This document shows positions 26,780 to 38,370 of a stretch of 64,000 bases of DNA, in pieces (the first letter of the stretch is position 1; each line of letters starts with the position of its first letter). This DNA is from Azadirachta indica. Taxonomy: Eukaryota > Streptophyta > Magnoliopsida > Sapindales > Meliaceae. The notes beneath the pieces were generated by a model that did not search any database, was not told where the DNA came from, and worked only from the letters and a program-made list of their open reading frames with translations. Location of the stretch: NCBI GenBank assembly GCA_022749755.1, contig CM040444.1, positions 9,048,774-9,112,773 of the forward strand. Direction: 5' to 3'. The position numbers and the translations under genes were made by a program.

Positions 26780-29111
26780 ATATTGGATCTTCAATAATAT
26801 CTTTCATATATTTCATTACATAATACCCATACTCTGAATTTGTGGGTTGTTTAGGACACTACAAAAAATTTAAAAAATAAATAATAAAATCAAATATTTT
26901 TTAATTAACATAAAACAACGAAAAAATATTATTCAAATAATAAAAATCTAAATTATTTTCTTTTGGAAAATTATATAAAGATGGTGTGTATATATATATA
27001 GCATATTAGCATATTGGTTGGTAAAAGTTGTACCAGCGGATCAATAAGCAAATATATATATATATATATAATGTAACAGTATATATGTACTGCGGGTTGT
27101 TTTTTTTCTTTTTAATGTGTAAGTACTAATTTGACTGATATGTGAATCGAAAAGATTCAAAGTATGTATCAATTAATTATAATTATATGATTCATTGGAT
27201 TATTCTTAAAGATGATTCGAATGATTGATGGGTTCAATTTTGGACCTAACTCTAATTTTAAAGAATTCCTAGTTTTCAATTCCATTCATTTAATATTTCA
27301 TGCTAATTTAAATTGATCAATAGTCAATAATATTTTTCTTTTGAGACATTTGCAATAACCAATGATAGACCATTGTTTACCAACTCATATTTATGTTATC
27401 AATGTATATTTTCAATGTTGTCAAACATGTATGCCCTAAGAAAGTAAATAAAATATTGAAGAAAATCAAAGGAATGATGATATCTATGTAAATAAAGAAA
27501 AAGGATTGAAAATAGTTGATGGTTAATTTTTTATATCCCACTTTACTCATATAGACATTAGAAAATGTTGGTACGTATAGTAGCACGTTGTTAGCCCATC
27601 AAAAATATCCTACCCCAACCCCTCCCACTCCCCTAGAAATTAAAAAAAAAAAGAAGTTAAATCATTACTAAGCTTTTCTTAAAAATATTTATTAGGTTAA
27701 GTTTTGATGTATTGACAAATTATTTGTTCTATTATTAGAATTGGCTACCATAGTTCAAAGATTGGTTATCTCTGTCACTTATGAATCAAAGAAAAAAATT
27801 TCAAAAAAAAGTCAATAATATAATTTTTATGTACTTACACTGATTTTTTTTAAATCGATATTTTTCTTCCAATTCTTTATGATCGAACATTGCACATCTT
27901 CATGGCTCTTTTTTTTTAAAAAAAAAAAGAAAGAAATGATGGGAAGAGGAAAACGAGTATCATAAATTATGTCAAATGAACAGAAAAATTATATCTTAAT
28001 GCAAATAAATGTATTACAAATTATACTTACTTATTAACAACTTGCTTGATGTCAAAGACAATTTTATTTTGAAGTGAATCCCAAAAAAATATATGATGTC
28101 ATGATATGATCAATAATGACCAACATCCAGTGAAATCTATATTGATGGTAATATATATATATATATATAATAAATGCATTAGTTGAAATAAATTATACTC
28201 AACAATTAATAATTAAATATATAATCATATAACATAATAAAAATACATACTCATGATAATATGGAACAAAAAATATCTGGTTCATCTTTGCATGTCTTAT
28301 CTTTTTTGCGATTGAACGTACTCTATTAGCTTCTATTTTCCTACTGGGTGAAGCAATATCATGTGGATTCACAAATCCAATCATATCAACCAAATTTCTC
28401 CCTTTGATGTAATTGTATAAGTGCCTAACAATAAAGTAAAAGCTTTTGTTATTATAACAATAAATCTATATCTTTAATCCTCAATAAATAAGTTAAAATA
28501 ATACATATTCATCAAGAAAATATTAAATTACCCTATATACACTCCTATACAAGTGACTGATATGAGATCCATGCTTAAAAACTCTTGGATTATACCTTGA
28601 GTAACATTCTCAACAAATTCTTGCCCAAAAATATTCTTTTCTATATACTTACTTCAATGATGTCACCTAGAAGCATAGCTTTATTGGCATATACACCAAT
28701 AGATTTCATAGAATAATATGACTGAGCTGAACATTGAACTTTGGGATTTATAATTGACTCCACTGATTTTGAGCTTAAATTATTAAGTTGTTTGCTTGGT
28801 TCCTAAGTTGATGAAACAAAATATTAAGAAAAAAAATATTATAAATAAATAATTGAGAGAAAATTACAAATTAAAAAGTAAATTACCCTATTAGTCAATG
28901 GTATAATAAGATCTCTAGGCCATGCTATAAATGATCCAATAACATCTTGTACGGTTTCAAATTCACCAAGAATAGAAACTGGTAAGAAGGCCGATGGAAT
29001 TTTTGTCATATGAATAGATACACTTATATTTTCATTTAATGGAATTCCGTGTATAGTGGCTTTTGGAAATACCTTAATATTGTTAAGCTTGCTCCTATTG
29101 AATACGATCAA
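26780..29111 (-). pseudogene. CACTA-2 second gene: DUF8039-like region plus Ulp1 (C48) protease, active-site Cys lost
   Basis: At 29080-28890 a DUF8039-like block reads KATIHGIPLNENISVSIHM, then TVQDVIGSFIAWPRDLIIPL. After introns come FVENVTQGIIQEFLSM (about 28615-28570), RHLYNYIKGRNLVDMIGFVN (about 28425-28365), KIRHAKMNQIFFVPYYHEY (about 28300-28245), HWMLVIID (about 28125-28100, catalytic His), WDSLQNKI (about 28080-28055, Asp motif) and CPKQPTNSEYGYYVMKYM (about 26860-26800). In active Ulp1-type proteases the last motif has Cys (ECGYYVM); here it is Tyr. The His and Asp motifs remain. The long gap before the last exon (28050-26860) is AT-rich and could be an intron enlarged by insertion. 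With a frameshift near 29115 and no active Cys, the protease is dead. Confidence 0.7.
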
Positions 29112-29129
29112 TAATCTCTACCTTACCTC

Positions 29130-31500
29130 TTAATAGTGGCCTACCAACATAATCACTTTTATAAACTTGACCAGATAGGATTCCAATTGCATCTATATTA
29201 GATAAGTATTCTTTGCAAAACTCAATAGCTTATTCCACAATGTAACATTTTGCAATACATCCTTCTGGACAATTACGATTCCTCACATAACCTTTCAAAA
29301 CTTTCATAAACCATTCAAATGGGTACATCCATCATAGATAAATTGGTTCGTATAATTTAACTTCTCTAACAAGATGCACTGTTAGATGAACCATTACATC
29401 GACAAATAATGGAGGAAAACATTTTTCAAGTGTATATAAGGTCAACATAATACTAGTTTGCATGTCATCAACTTTTGCCACATCCACTGCTTTTTTGCAT
29501 AACATATTAAAAAAGAATTAAAATATAGTAATTGCAAACCTGACATGCTTAGGTAACACAGAGCGAATTGCCACAGGCAATAATTGCTGTATTAATGTAT
29601 GACAGTCGTGAGACTTTAGACCATAGAGTTTACAATCTTTCATTGAAACAACATTTCTAAAATTTGATGAGTATCCTTATGGAACCTTTGCATTAAATAA
29701 CGTCTTACAAAATCTTCTTTTTTCATCTATAGACATTGTGTAACATGCTGGAGGTAAAAGCATCCCTTTTATTGTCTCTGTATGTGCCAACTCATTTCTT
29801 AACCCCATCTCTTTAAGATCTAATCGAGATGGAAGTCCATCTTTAGTTTTACTTGGAATGTTCAATAGTGTACCAACTATGTTATCGCACATATTTTTCT
29901 CAATAAGCATAACATCTAAAATATGTCGAATATGAAAAGATTTCCAATATTCTAACTGAAAAAAGATTGACTTTTTCTTCCAACAACTTTCAGTACTACC
30001 ATTAGAACTTGTAACATATCAGTTGCATTTTCCTTGGGAAAAATGTACCCCTACAATTTTTTTTTAATATTTCTTCACTTGTTAATAGTTTTGGAGCTTT
30101 TCTTAATTCCTATTCACCATTAAAAGCCTTATTTTGCTTCTTATATGAATGATGTGAAGGTAAAAATCTTTTATGACCCATATAAGATATCTTTTTACTG
30201 TGTTTTAACTTGCAACAATCAGTTTCTTCATTGTATATTGGACATGCATAATATCCTTTCAATGTATGCTCAGATAAATTGCCATATGCTGGAAAATCAT
30301 TTATTGTCCATAGCAATATTGCTCTTAACTTGAAGTGCTCTTTATGATATGCATCATATGCTGAAATACCTTCCTCCCACAGTTGTTTTAGATCATCAAT
30401 CAGTGGCTGCAAATAAACATCAATGTTGTTTTTAGGTTGTTTAGGCCCAGATATCAATAAAGTTAGAATCATAAATTTTTTTTTCATACATAACCATAGT
30501 GAAAGATTATAAGTTATCATCACAATAGGCCAACAACTATACCTACTACTAAGAGAATTATATGGGTTAATTCCATCAATTGCAAGTGTAAGTCGAAGGT
30601 TTCTTGGATCAATAGCAAAATCTGGCCAAGAGTCATCAACTAGCCTCCATGTTGGGGAATCAGAAGGATGTCGTAATATACCATCAATTTCCCTCACATT
30701 AGCATGCCATGTCAATTCTTTGCTATTTCTGCACTTTGAAACAGTCTTCTAAATTAAGGAATTGGTGGAAAATACTATAAAACCTTGGAGGGCACACCGT
30801 TCTTTGGCTCGGTTAAATTCTTGTTAAGCATCCATCTTGACACTCCATATTGAGGACATATAGTTGCATCTTGAAACTATTTTCTGTATAATATACAATC
30901 ATTGGGACAAGCATGTATCTTTTCATATTCTATGCCGAGTGTATTAAGTGTCTTCTTCGCTTTATACATTGATAGAGGCAACTCATTATTACTTGGTAAC
31001 ATGTCAGCAAATAATTTCAACAAATCAGAAAAACATTGGTCAGAAAATCCATATTTTTCTTTTAGGTTGCACAACTTTACCAAAGCACACAATTTAGTAT
31101 ATTTTGTACAAACAAAATACAATGGCTTCTCAGCATCATCTAATAACTTCTGAAAAACTTTTAGATTACTAGTATAATCATCTTGTGCAACACGCACCGT
31201 CTCTTTATTATTATGTATCCCATCATCATGACCATAACATTCAAAGTATGACTGCTCCACATTTGGTAAATCTACCTCATAATCACATGATTCTCCATGC
31301 CAAATCCAAGTGCGATAACTTTTATCAATAACATTAAAAAATAAATGCTCTTTTATCTCCATAATAGTGTGCACCTTGAAATTGCCACACTTTATGCATG
31401 GATGATGTATGGCATTAGGATTCCTTGAATGATGTAATGCAAATTTTAGGAAATTATCTACGCCTTCTACAAATGCATGTGATCTCTTTTCCATAGTCAT
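29130..31500 (-). pseudogene. TNP2-type CACTA transposase of CACTA-2, broken
   Basis: Starts at about 31500 with MTMEKRSHAFVEGVDNFL, followed by HHPCIKCGN and TWIWHGES (transposase-associated domain). It enters the tnp2 domain at SMYKAKKTLNTLGIEYEKIH (about 30970). 30715-30110 is a long intact stretch with the conserved IDPRNLRLTLAIDGINPYN, SGPKQPKNNIDVYLQPL and FPAYGNLSEHTLKGYYACP. 29910-29677 carries IEKNMCDNIVGTLLNIPSKT. DUF4218 follows (about 29500-29130) and ends at GRPLLRGKVEII. Stops and frameshifts separate these blocks (for example near 30870, 30060 and 29670), and the DUF4216 C-terminal domain is absent. The conserved Asp in DGINPYN is kept. Confidence 0.85.
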
Positions 31501-31519
31501 CCAAGATTTATCAATTTTG

Positions 31520-32440
31520 AAAATATAATCACTAAAAAGTGTTAATACACATTATTTCTAATTTATGACAATATATTTTTATATTAGAGATGATATTAGA
31601 GATGATATTAGAGACTTACAGAGAGGACCAAGTTGCTATCGTAATGCTAGAGACCAGTGGTGAGAAGCTTAAGTGCTAGAGACCATCAGAGGAGAAAGAT
31701 TAATTCTAACAATAGTAAATAAATGCAGCACAGCCAGCCAACATCAGTGCCTAGCAGTAACAAAACCAAAAACCAAAACACATTAGCAACCAAAAATAGT
31801 AGAAGCAGTAGCAGCCAAATACATAGCAGCTACTAACAAAAATTGTAAGTCAAAGAATTAATTCCATCCTTAGAGAACTGGCTGAAGATATCCGCGAACA
31901 GTAACTCCCGAGAGCAACCAACAGAACATCAGCAGAGGAAAAGCAGAACAACAAACTAGTTACAATAGCACAAAAGGTATCTCAGCAACAAAAAGCTCAT
32001 AACAGAACCAGCAACATACAGTAGCAAGCAGCAGTTAGAGCTGGCAAAACTATTACAATTATGACATTGCAAAATCCACCAAAATAGAATAATTTTAGAT
32101 TTAACCTTATATTATATTATTAATATTATACTAATTTTATTTATATTAATTACCTTTACTAATTTTATTTTAACTTTTATTATCTTTTAATAATTATGTT
32201 TCTAATTTTTTTATTTAATTATTATTTACTATTCAAATTTGACTACTCGATTTTAATGTCTAAGCAAGAATATTCAATCAAAAGGTAGAAAGAGAGAATA
32301 TTCAATTGGAAAAAAGAATAGTTTATTTTTCACTGGATTCCAATATATATACAACAAACATAATCAAAACAAAAAAGAAAGAAATAATGTCCTACTACTC
32401 ATTAGCTATAATCATTAAATTACATAAGAATAAAATATTG
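31520..32440. other. AT-rich flank between CACTA-2 and the LOG fragment
   Basis: No gene. 31650-32050 is rich in 'agcag/aacagc' triplet-like phrases and resembles 26050-26380 on the other side of CACTA-2 in composition, so it may be 5' subterminal DNA of that element. Confidence 0.35.
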
Positions 32441-32444
32441 ACAA

Positions 32445-32732
32445 TTAATTATTATACAATTCATTATCATTGACTATATTACTTTCTAATATTATTTCCT
32501 TAAACAATAATGTTTCGGGAATAGCTTCAATGACATGGCATCCACCATCATAAACAGTTTGAGAGATCATACCCATCAAACCAATATTTCCGCCTCCATA
32601 AACAAGATTAATATTTCTTACAATGAGCTGAGTGCCAAGTTCAATAGCAGCATTTTTATAACTAGTCTTGTTTCCAAGACTACTACCACAAAACACATAA
32701 ATCCTCTTAAATTTTGATAGCTTGATTTCCAT
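32445..32732 (-). pseudogene. LOG cytokinin-activating enzyme, N-terminal fragment
   Basis: Encodes 95 residues from [20 protein letters not shown] through [17 protein letters not shown] to [15 protein letters not shown], followed by unrelated residues. LOG (cytokinin riboside 5'-monophosphate phosphoribohydrolase) makes active free-base cytokinins. Full proteins are about 210-230 residues and need the downstream PGGYGTxEE motif, which is missing, so this product could not be active. The part present is continuous across positions where plant LOG genes have introns, which points to a retrocopy. The upstream 90 bp (32733-32825) match the flank of the second LOG copy at 55045-55140, so both descend from one copied segment. 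It ends at 32826 in LTR-derived sequence. Confidence 0.85.
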
Positions 32733-32825
32733 TCTAATGCAATCTGAATATTACAATAATTTATCTTCAAGTTAAACAACATCATTGTCATACATAAACA
32801 ACTATCAATTAATAATATAAACCCA

Positions 32826-33470
32826 ATTTTGGTTGTATCTTTTGCAAATCACGAGAAAATTGATTTTTGGCGCAGACGAATGCATGGCTTGGTCGTAAGT
32901 CTTCAATCGATTAAAGTACAGACCTGCCCTTGTGTAGTTTTTGGTGCCCCAGCACCTACTGCAATCGATTAAAAAATATAAGTTTAATTTAGTTTGATAA
33001 GTGTGTCAAAACATATACTTATCATTTACTCTCTTTAATTTGATTTGTTTGTTTCATTCTTCGCTTATATCAATATTTAATATTTTTTGGTTGTATTTTT
33101 TGCAAATCACGAGATAATTGGCTATTTAAAGTGAATTTGACTCGAAATGACTAAATTCGGCTAAAAAAAGAAGAGATTTGAGGACGAAAAGTAAGAAAGT
33201 ACGAACCAAAATACAAGTTAACAGCATACCTATTAGTAAGGTTTTCAAACCTTACAGGTCAATTTTGCTTGGTGCGGCTACACCCAAAGTTAGTGCACCA
33301 GTGCCATGCATTCTGCCTTAGGTAGAACATATGGCATGGCTGCACTATAAGGTGGCGTGGTCGCTTTATCAACTATACGACCGTACTACCCCCCCTTCAA
33401 TCATACTCATGCCTTTGCGCGGTTTTTGGCACCCCAAGACCCACTGCAATCAATTAAAAAATTATTTATA
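32826..33470 (+). repeat. LTR-derived repeat units (same family as the 38371-43125 element)
   Basis: A unit starting TGATAAGTGTGTC at 32995 runs to about 33465. It is preceded by a shortened unit (32826-32994) with the same end phrase ('ccccagcacc', then 'caatcgattaaaaaat'). The start, a 'ttttttgcaaatcacgag' phrase and a 'ttttcaaaccttacaggtc' phrase occur in the same order in the LTR units at 38371, 38893 and 41860. GC-rich 'tggcatggctgcac' phrases fill the middle. No protein is encoded; small open frames here are chance. Confidence 0.75.
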
Positions 33471-33471
33471 A

Positions 33472-33540
33472 TTGCTTCATTTTATCTAAAGCAGTGCATT
33501 CAACTAATATAATATTAAATTAATTAAATCATATATGTAT
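33472..33540 (+). repeat. Short third copy of the 55.6 / 61.9 kb segment start
   Basis: 'ttatctaaagcagtgcattcaactaatataatatt' at 33480-33515 matches the first 50-60 bp of the repeated segments at 55618 and 61925. It marks block A as a member of the same duplicated series; the rest of the segment is absent here. Confidence 0.6.
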
Positions 33541-33549
33541 GATGTTCTT

Positions 33550-33690
33550 GTGTTGAAAATCTGAAGTGGTCTTGACGATGACTATAAGGATCTCTGCTCA
33601 ACGATGTATGTTCGTGAAAGTCCCATTATGTTTGAAGAACTACATGAAAAACTCACTAACTTTGAAAGGTATGTTAAGTATAAAGCAAGA
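33550..33690 (+). pseudogene. Ty1/copia gag fragment
   Basis: Encodes LDDDYKDLCSTMYVRESPIM and FEELHEKLTNFERYVK, the C-terminal part of the copia gag/UBN2 domain, whose usual form is a 'pISFeELyxKLxxhE' segment. The frame stays open to 34017, but what follows is a Pro/Asn/Ser-rich run with no recognisable domain. No pol, LTR or primer site adjoins it, so it is an isolated scrap. Confidence 0.55.
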
Positions 33691-34215
33691 AAAATAGCTG
33701 ATCTCCCAAACATGCCTACTCTACCAATCCAACACAAAAACCTCTTCAATTCACCCATCTTGCAAAAGTTATTTGTCTCCCGACATCTAAAATTTATGGA
33801 ATCTATTTTTTCCTTTTTTCTCATGAATTCACTCATTTTACTCACCCCACCAAAAAAATATTTTTCAATATTAAACCCCATTAAATCATTTTATACTTGC
33901 TTTTTGACTATTAATTCTCCCAATCTACTTAATTCCAACATCTCTCACAATCAAACCCCACCAATTCCACCTATAACTAGGGACCCCAATCATCATATTT
34001 CCACTTTCTCCCCTTAACTTTGCCATCGAATCTCTTCTTTTTAAAACAAATTTTTTTAATCAAGCCATCAAGCTCTTTGTCCGACAATTCCATTTCCAAA
34101 TTTCAATCTTAAAGCCCGCTTTTATTAGTTGACTAGCTAGCAAATAATTCCCTCTTCGAAGACAATTCTCTCAATTCCTCAATCAATCCTTGTTCCTTTA
34201 CTGATTTTTCCCAAG

Positions 34216-34881
34216 TTAGTGCAGTACACGGCTGCCTTCGGTAGGCAGAAGTTACACAACTATATTAAAAATGCTTATGCTATGGGAAAGATTAGGATGG
34301 TAGCTGCAGAGTTTTAAACTGCTATTATGACAGTTAAGAATAAGAATGCCTGTAGATGTGTGGAGCGGGTGGGTTTATGCTTTGGCAGATGAATCTAAAT
34401 GTGGTATGTTGAACTTGCAGTTTGAGGTTTGGATTTGTGCTTTGGAAGATGAATCCAAATATGTGGTATGTTGAACTTGTAGTTGGAGGTGTGGATTTTT
34501 GCTTTGGCAGATGAATCCAAATATATGGTACATTGAACTTGTAGTTGGAGGCAATAAGGTTCATGCTTGCTGTAATGGCAAGCTCGTTTGGGGGCATATA
34601 CCTTGGGTTAGTGCCCACACTGTTGAAAGTTCGATGAGACCCTTGCGTTGAGCACTTCAAGTAAGTTTTGTGTGTTAATTTTAGAGCTCAAAATTAGCTA
34701 ATTGATATTTTGTGAGATATTTGTTTACTTTCAAATGCATGCGGTTGGTTGATCTATTTCAGGGTCTTGATCCAAGGAAAACAGGTAGTATATTCGCTTA
34801 TGCAAGGTGCATAAGGGGGAAGCAGATTAATGGTGAGGATTGCTTCATCCTTAAGTTTTGTGCTAATCCTTCGAAGGCTAT
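34216..34881 (+). pseudogene. DUF620 family fragment
   Basis: Begins inside exon 2 with YTAAFGRQKLHNYIKNAYAM and GKIRMVAAEF, then passes two stops. It continues with a tandemly repeated MNPNIWYIEL-type piece and VGGNKVHACCNGKLVWGHIP, and reaches RALQ. An intron at 34661-34762 keeps GTAAGT and CAG borders. Exon 3 reads GLDPRKTGSIFAYARCIRGK, then INGEDCFILKFCANPSKA, and stops abruptly at about 34881 where a MITE-like sequence begins. The 'gatgaatccaaatatgtgg' piece occurs three times (34388-34530), a local triplication absent from the 60-kb copy. DUF620 proteins are plant-specific and of unknown function. The 60-kb copy matches on both sides of the same intron. Confidence 0.82.
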
Positions 34882-35265
34882 TAATAATAATAAGTTTTAT
34901 TTTATAACACCGTAATAATTAAATATTTATTAACCTATTATAAATAAAATATAAATTTATTTGTTTTACAATATATTAATAATTCCAAATTAATTAGATA
35001 CCACAGAATAAATAAAATAAATCATAAATAAATATTAATTTATAAATAGAATATATTGTAGTATAATACTTATAATTGTATATAATCATAAATATTATAC
35101 TACAATATTATAACAACTTAATATTTTTTTATCTTACAAAATAAATAAAATAAATTACAAATAAATATATTATTATATAAATAAAATATATTTTAATTTA
35201 GTACTATTTATAATTATTATATTTTATTTATAATGTATTTATAATATTTTATTGTCTTGTCACTT
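34881..35265 (+). repeat. MITE-like element, copy 1
   Basis: About 385 bp, AT-rich, starting 'taataataagttttattttataaca' and running through 'ataaatatattattatataa'. It matches the reverse complement of 53327-53720 almost throughout. It sits exactly where homology to the DUF620 gene stops. Confidence 0.65.
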
Positions 35266-35269
35266 TCTC

Positions 35270-36680
35270 TTAAGCAAGAATCATGTTTCAAACATAATAT
35301 ATTTTTTTTATTAAAAGAGTAGCTACGTATTTTATCTTAGTCTTATTAACTTTTTTAGTAAAAAATAAAATAAAATCTAATGATTATAGATTTTCAATTT
35401 AAAATAAAAATACATCTTTAACGTTTTGACTTTAATTAACTAAACGACATATCCATGTTCAATAAGATATTCCCAAAAAATTATTTTTATGCACGCACCC
35501 TAATTTTTTTGACTTGTGCTGTCCTTCATCTTTCATTCGCTCATTTCTTTTTCTGTTAAATGAAAAACGACATTTTAGTCTCTCTCTTTCTTTTTAAGCA
35601 AAGCCTTTCCCTCTTCCAATGCATAATGAACTATTAGATATGTATTTAATAGTATATCTATTTACATTATATATTTTAGATTTTAATTGATGATAATCAT
35701 ATAAAAGTAAAAAGCAATAACCTTAAACTCTCTCTCTTCTATTTTTTTTTCTGTCATAGCCGTCGCCCTCACAGTCTCTCTCTCCCACTCTCTTCTTGTT
35801 TTTCTCTCTACACTCACTTTACTGCTACTACTTACAAGTGAAATTAACAGGTATCACATGTTTAATTACTTAAATTTGATATTATTTATTTAATTATGTA
35901 GTTATTTATTATTATTTTTGTTTATTTATTATTCTAAATATCATATCCACGTATTTTGTTAGTGATTTTTAATAGATAGATAATAGGACATTTTGATTCG
36001 TTTAATTTTTTATATTCATATAATTCTATATCATTTGAGTTTACTAAATTTTTATTTTGAATTTTCCATTTTCTTCTTAGGAAAGGTGCATTTGATCTAG
36101 ATATTATTTAAGAACGAATATGCTGCCTGAGTTTGAGTTTGTTTTGCTAATTTACTATTTTTTGGTCTTTATATGGCTGTTAATTATTGTGATCATGATG
36201 CATTATTCAAGAGGTAACAATAATTTACATATTATATATTACTTTGATTATTTTTAAAATTTATTTATTTTTTTATTATCACTAAAGTTCATTTTGTATT
36301 TCTTAAAATATTTTACAGTTTGGGAAAAAAATGTCCACTTGACAAGGAACTGATGAGTTGTTCATGTTCGACTATTTTTGAACTTCTTCATTTTATAAGT
36401 TAGTGCAAATATGTTCTTACTTTTATAACTTCTACCTTTTTTAAATTATGTTTTTGCATACCTCCTACTTTCATTATTCTTTACTTGCATTATGCTATCT
36501 CTTTATATATGTATTTCACTTAATTTTACACAACTTTTATGTTAATTTTTAATAATTAAATTTATACATTTTTAAGTATTAAAATTAGTTTAATATATAT
36601 AATCAGTCATCATTAATATATTTTAACTAATGCATGTATAATCTTAACTATTTAAGATTAAAAGTTTGCTCTCTCTTTAA
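35270..36680. other. Old leader/promoter region of the CRF copy, no coding sequence
   Basis: 35570-35860 is rich in CTCTCT and ends in 'attaacag|gtatcac', which resembles a plant 5' leader with a splice donor. No reading frame is supported before the AP2 domain at 36825. Confidence 0.4.
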
Positions 36681-36686
36681 TTGGTT

Positions 36687-37316
36687 GTCGACATACTGAA
36701 GCATCCGTTGAGATTTTCTTCTTGTTATTGGCGAGGACAGCAGTGTTACTATTCTTACTAGGAGTGAGTTCGATGTATGTTAAGATTAACTATTCAACTA
36801 TCCGTCTGAATTTGTGGTATATAGCAGCGGCCTTGGGGTAGATGGGTTGCTGAGATTAAACATAGAGGGGTACGATTATGGTTCAGAACTTATGATACAA
36901 CTAAAGAAGCCGCGAGAGTTTACAACAATGTAGTTGTTAAGCTTAAGGGTCCTAACACTTTAACAAACTTCTCAACACCGCCCCTTTAAAAAGTCAAGTG
37001 AAAAAGAGCAAAACCAAGGAATTCAGACAAATCAATAGTATAGGGTGATGAGTCTAACAATTTTTTGTCTTCAACTTCTGTTCTTAATTTTTAGACTCAT
37101 TCTAGCAAAGAAACAGAAAAAGAAAAAACATTAATGAAACCTGCTGATAAACCAACAATAATAGTTAAAGAGTTTCAAGGAGAGACAACAAATTTATCAT
37201 TCGATGTTTTGGACGATTATTTGTCTCTGGACATTTCATTTCTTGAAGAGTATTTCAACAACATTCCTACTCCAGACCTGTCATTTTTGGATGACAACAT
37301 CGATTTTCTAAGATAA
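36687..37316 (+). pseudogene. CRF-type AP2/ERF transcription factor, broken (copy 1)
   Basis: 36825-36986 encodes most of an AP2/ERF DNA-binding domain: RPWGRWVAEIKHRGVRLWF, then RTYDTTKEAARVYNNVVVKL and KGPNTLTNFSTPP. Several stops follow, then a C-terminal stretch at 37134-37316 (MKPADKPTIIV, LDDYLSLDISFLEEYF, NNIPTPDLSFLDDNIDFLR). The other copy at 49 kb keeps a CRF domain upstream, so the family is cytokinin response factor-like ERF. Here the 95 bp at 36687-36781, which correspond to the gap between the CRF and AP2 domains, lie in the opposite orientation to the AP2 domain. The rest of the CRF domain is missing. Confidence 0.85.
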
Positions 37317-37824
37317 TATTTAATGGAGTATGAAGAGTTGTTAACTAATAGTACTATCATAGTTATATTTGAATTAGAAATTTGGTTCATTTGTAATTAA
37401 TTCTCCATAGTCATGAACTATCAGACTATGCTTTGCTGCATTTTGTACTTCTCTAGTTCTTGAACTTGGTCCAAGCTAATTTTGCACAAATTCAGTTTAT
37501 TATTTACATTCATGTTAACAAAATTTTATCCTAATAATACTAGTTCACAAGCTGTAATTAGTTTTATGCCAGCTCTAGATTTGCAGCTTATGTCATGAGC
37601 AAGAATCTAGAGAAACCATTGCTTGATCAAAAAGAGTTTCAATCATTAGGGAATCAATTTGGTAAGCTCTACAAATAAATTTTAAATTTTAAACATTAAT
37701 TTAAATATAAATATTAACTGAATGATTGTTTTTTTTTTGTAATATTTCAATATACATATAGGAACTAGTGATTTGACATTATATTATAGTTGTAGAAATT
37801 TTATATATAAATATAATATATATG

Positions 37825-38090
37825 CATTCACTATTCAAAGTCTACTATTATAGCATTGGACAAATTAGTAACAGATTAAAAATAAAAGTAAGAACAAATT
37901 AGAGTGTCAATTTCAACAATCAAAATTAAGTTAAAGTTTTGTTGCCCAAAATCAAATTAAGGTTTCAATTTCTATAACACCCAAAGCAAATTAGGGTTTC
38001 AATTCAACAAATTCATAATTATATAAATTAAACTAACAAATATTATGAACAATATTCCTTAGTTACTATTCACTAACTTTATGTATATAT
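37825..38090 (+). repeat. Direct repeat flanking the nested elements, left copy
   Basis: 'tatgcattcactattcaaagtctac', 'gattaaaaataaaagtaag' and 'ccttagttactattcac' appear in this order and again at 43825-43975 with a shorter middle. The two copies lie on opposite sides of the Mutator-like insertion. Confidence 0.65.
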
Positions 38091-38370
38091 GACAAATAAC
38101 ATATGGACCTTCATTGTATTGCTTAAATGACATCTACATTCTTAATTAAAAAATAATTATAAAATACATCTTCTTTTGTTAAATTTTCTGTTAAAATTAA
38201 TTGTTGACTCCGTATTAACTATTCAATGACAAAATTATTCTTATGACATTTATTTGACCAATATAATGACATAAATATATTTTTTTCAATTTTTAGTTAA
38301 TTTTCTTATTTAAATAAATTAGTTATATGAAAATAATTTAATTTCAATTAAAAAATAATATAACTTATTT

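Larger units (their letters stand above)
25550..31500 (-). mobile_element. CACTA-2, En/Spm-like element (decayed, internally deleted)
   Basis: Contains a TNP2 transposase gene (29130-31500) and a Ulp1-protease gene (26780-29111), both on the minus strand. At the 3' side (25550-25830) there are repeats of the form 'aagaagacagtttttaacggt', a typical subterminal repeat type in dicot CACTA elements. The right boundary probably lies between 31500 and 32440. No unambiguous CACTA terminal repeat was found; 'cacctactatatt' at about 25466 is the closest sequence and is not convincing. Compared with CACTA-1, DUF4216 and the PTTA domain are missing. Confidence 0.7.
34881..37420 (+). repeat. Inverted segmental duplication, left arm
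   Basis: Landmarks in order: the MITE-like element (34881-35265), a 'gtagctacgtattttatcttagtctt' region (35320-35440), 'cctttccctcttccaatgcataatg' (about 35608-35632) and the CRF-type pseudogene (36687-37316). All four recur in reverse complement and reverse order at 53720-49123. This arm is about 2.5 kb; the right arm is about 4.6 kb because of insertions. Confidence 0.72.

Noticed and set aside
32445..32732. A functional short LOG protein
   Set aside because: It lacks the PGGYGTxEE half of the active site and ends in unrelated residues.
33604..34017. A 137-codon protein gene
   Set aside because: Only the first 25-30 codons look like copia gag; the rest has no domain and low-complexity composition.
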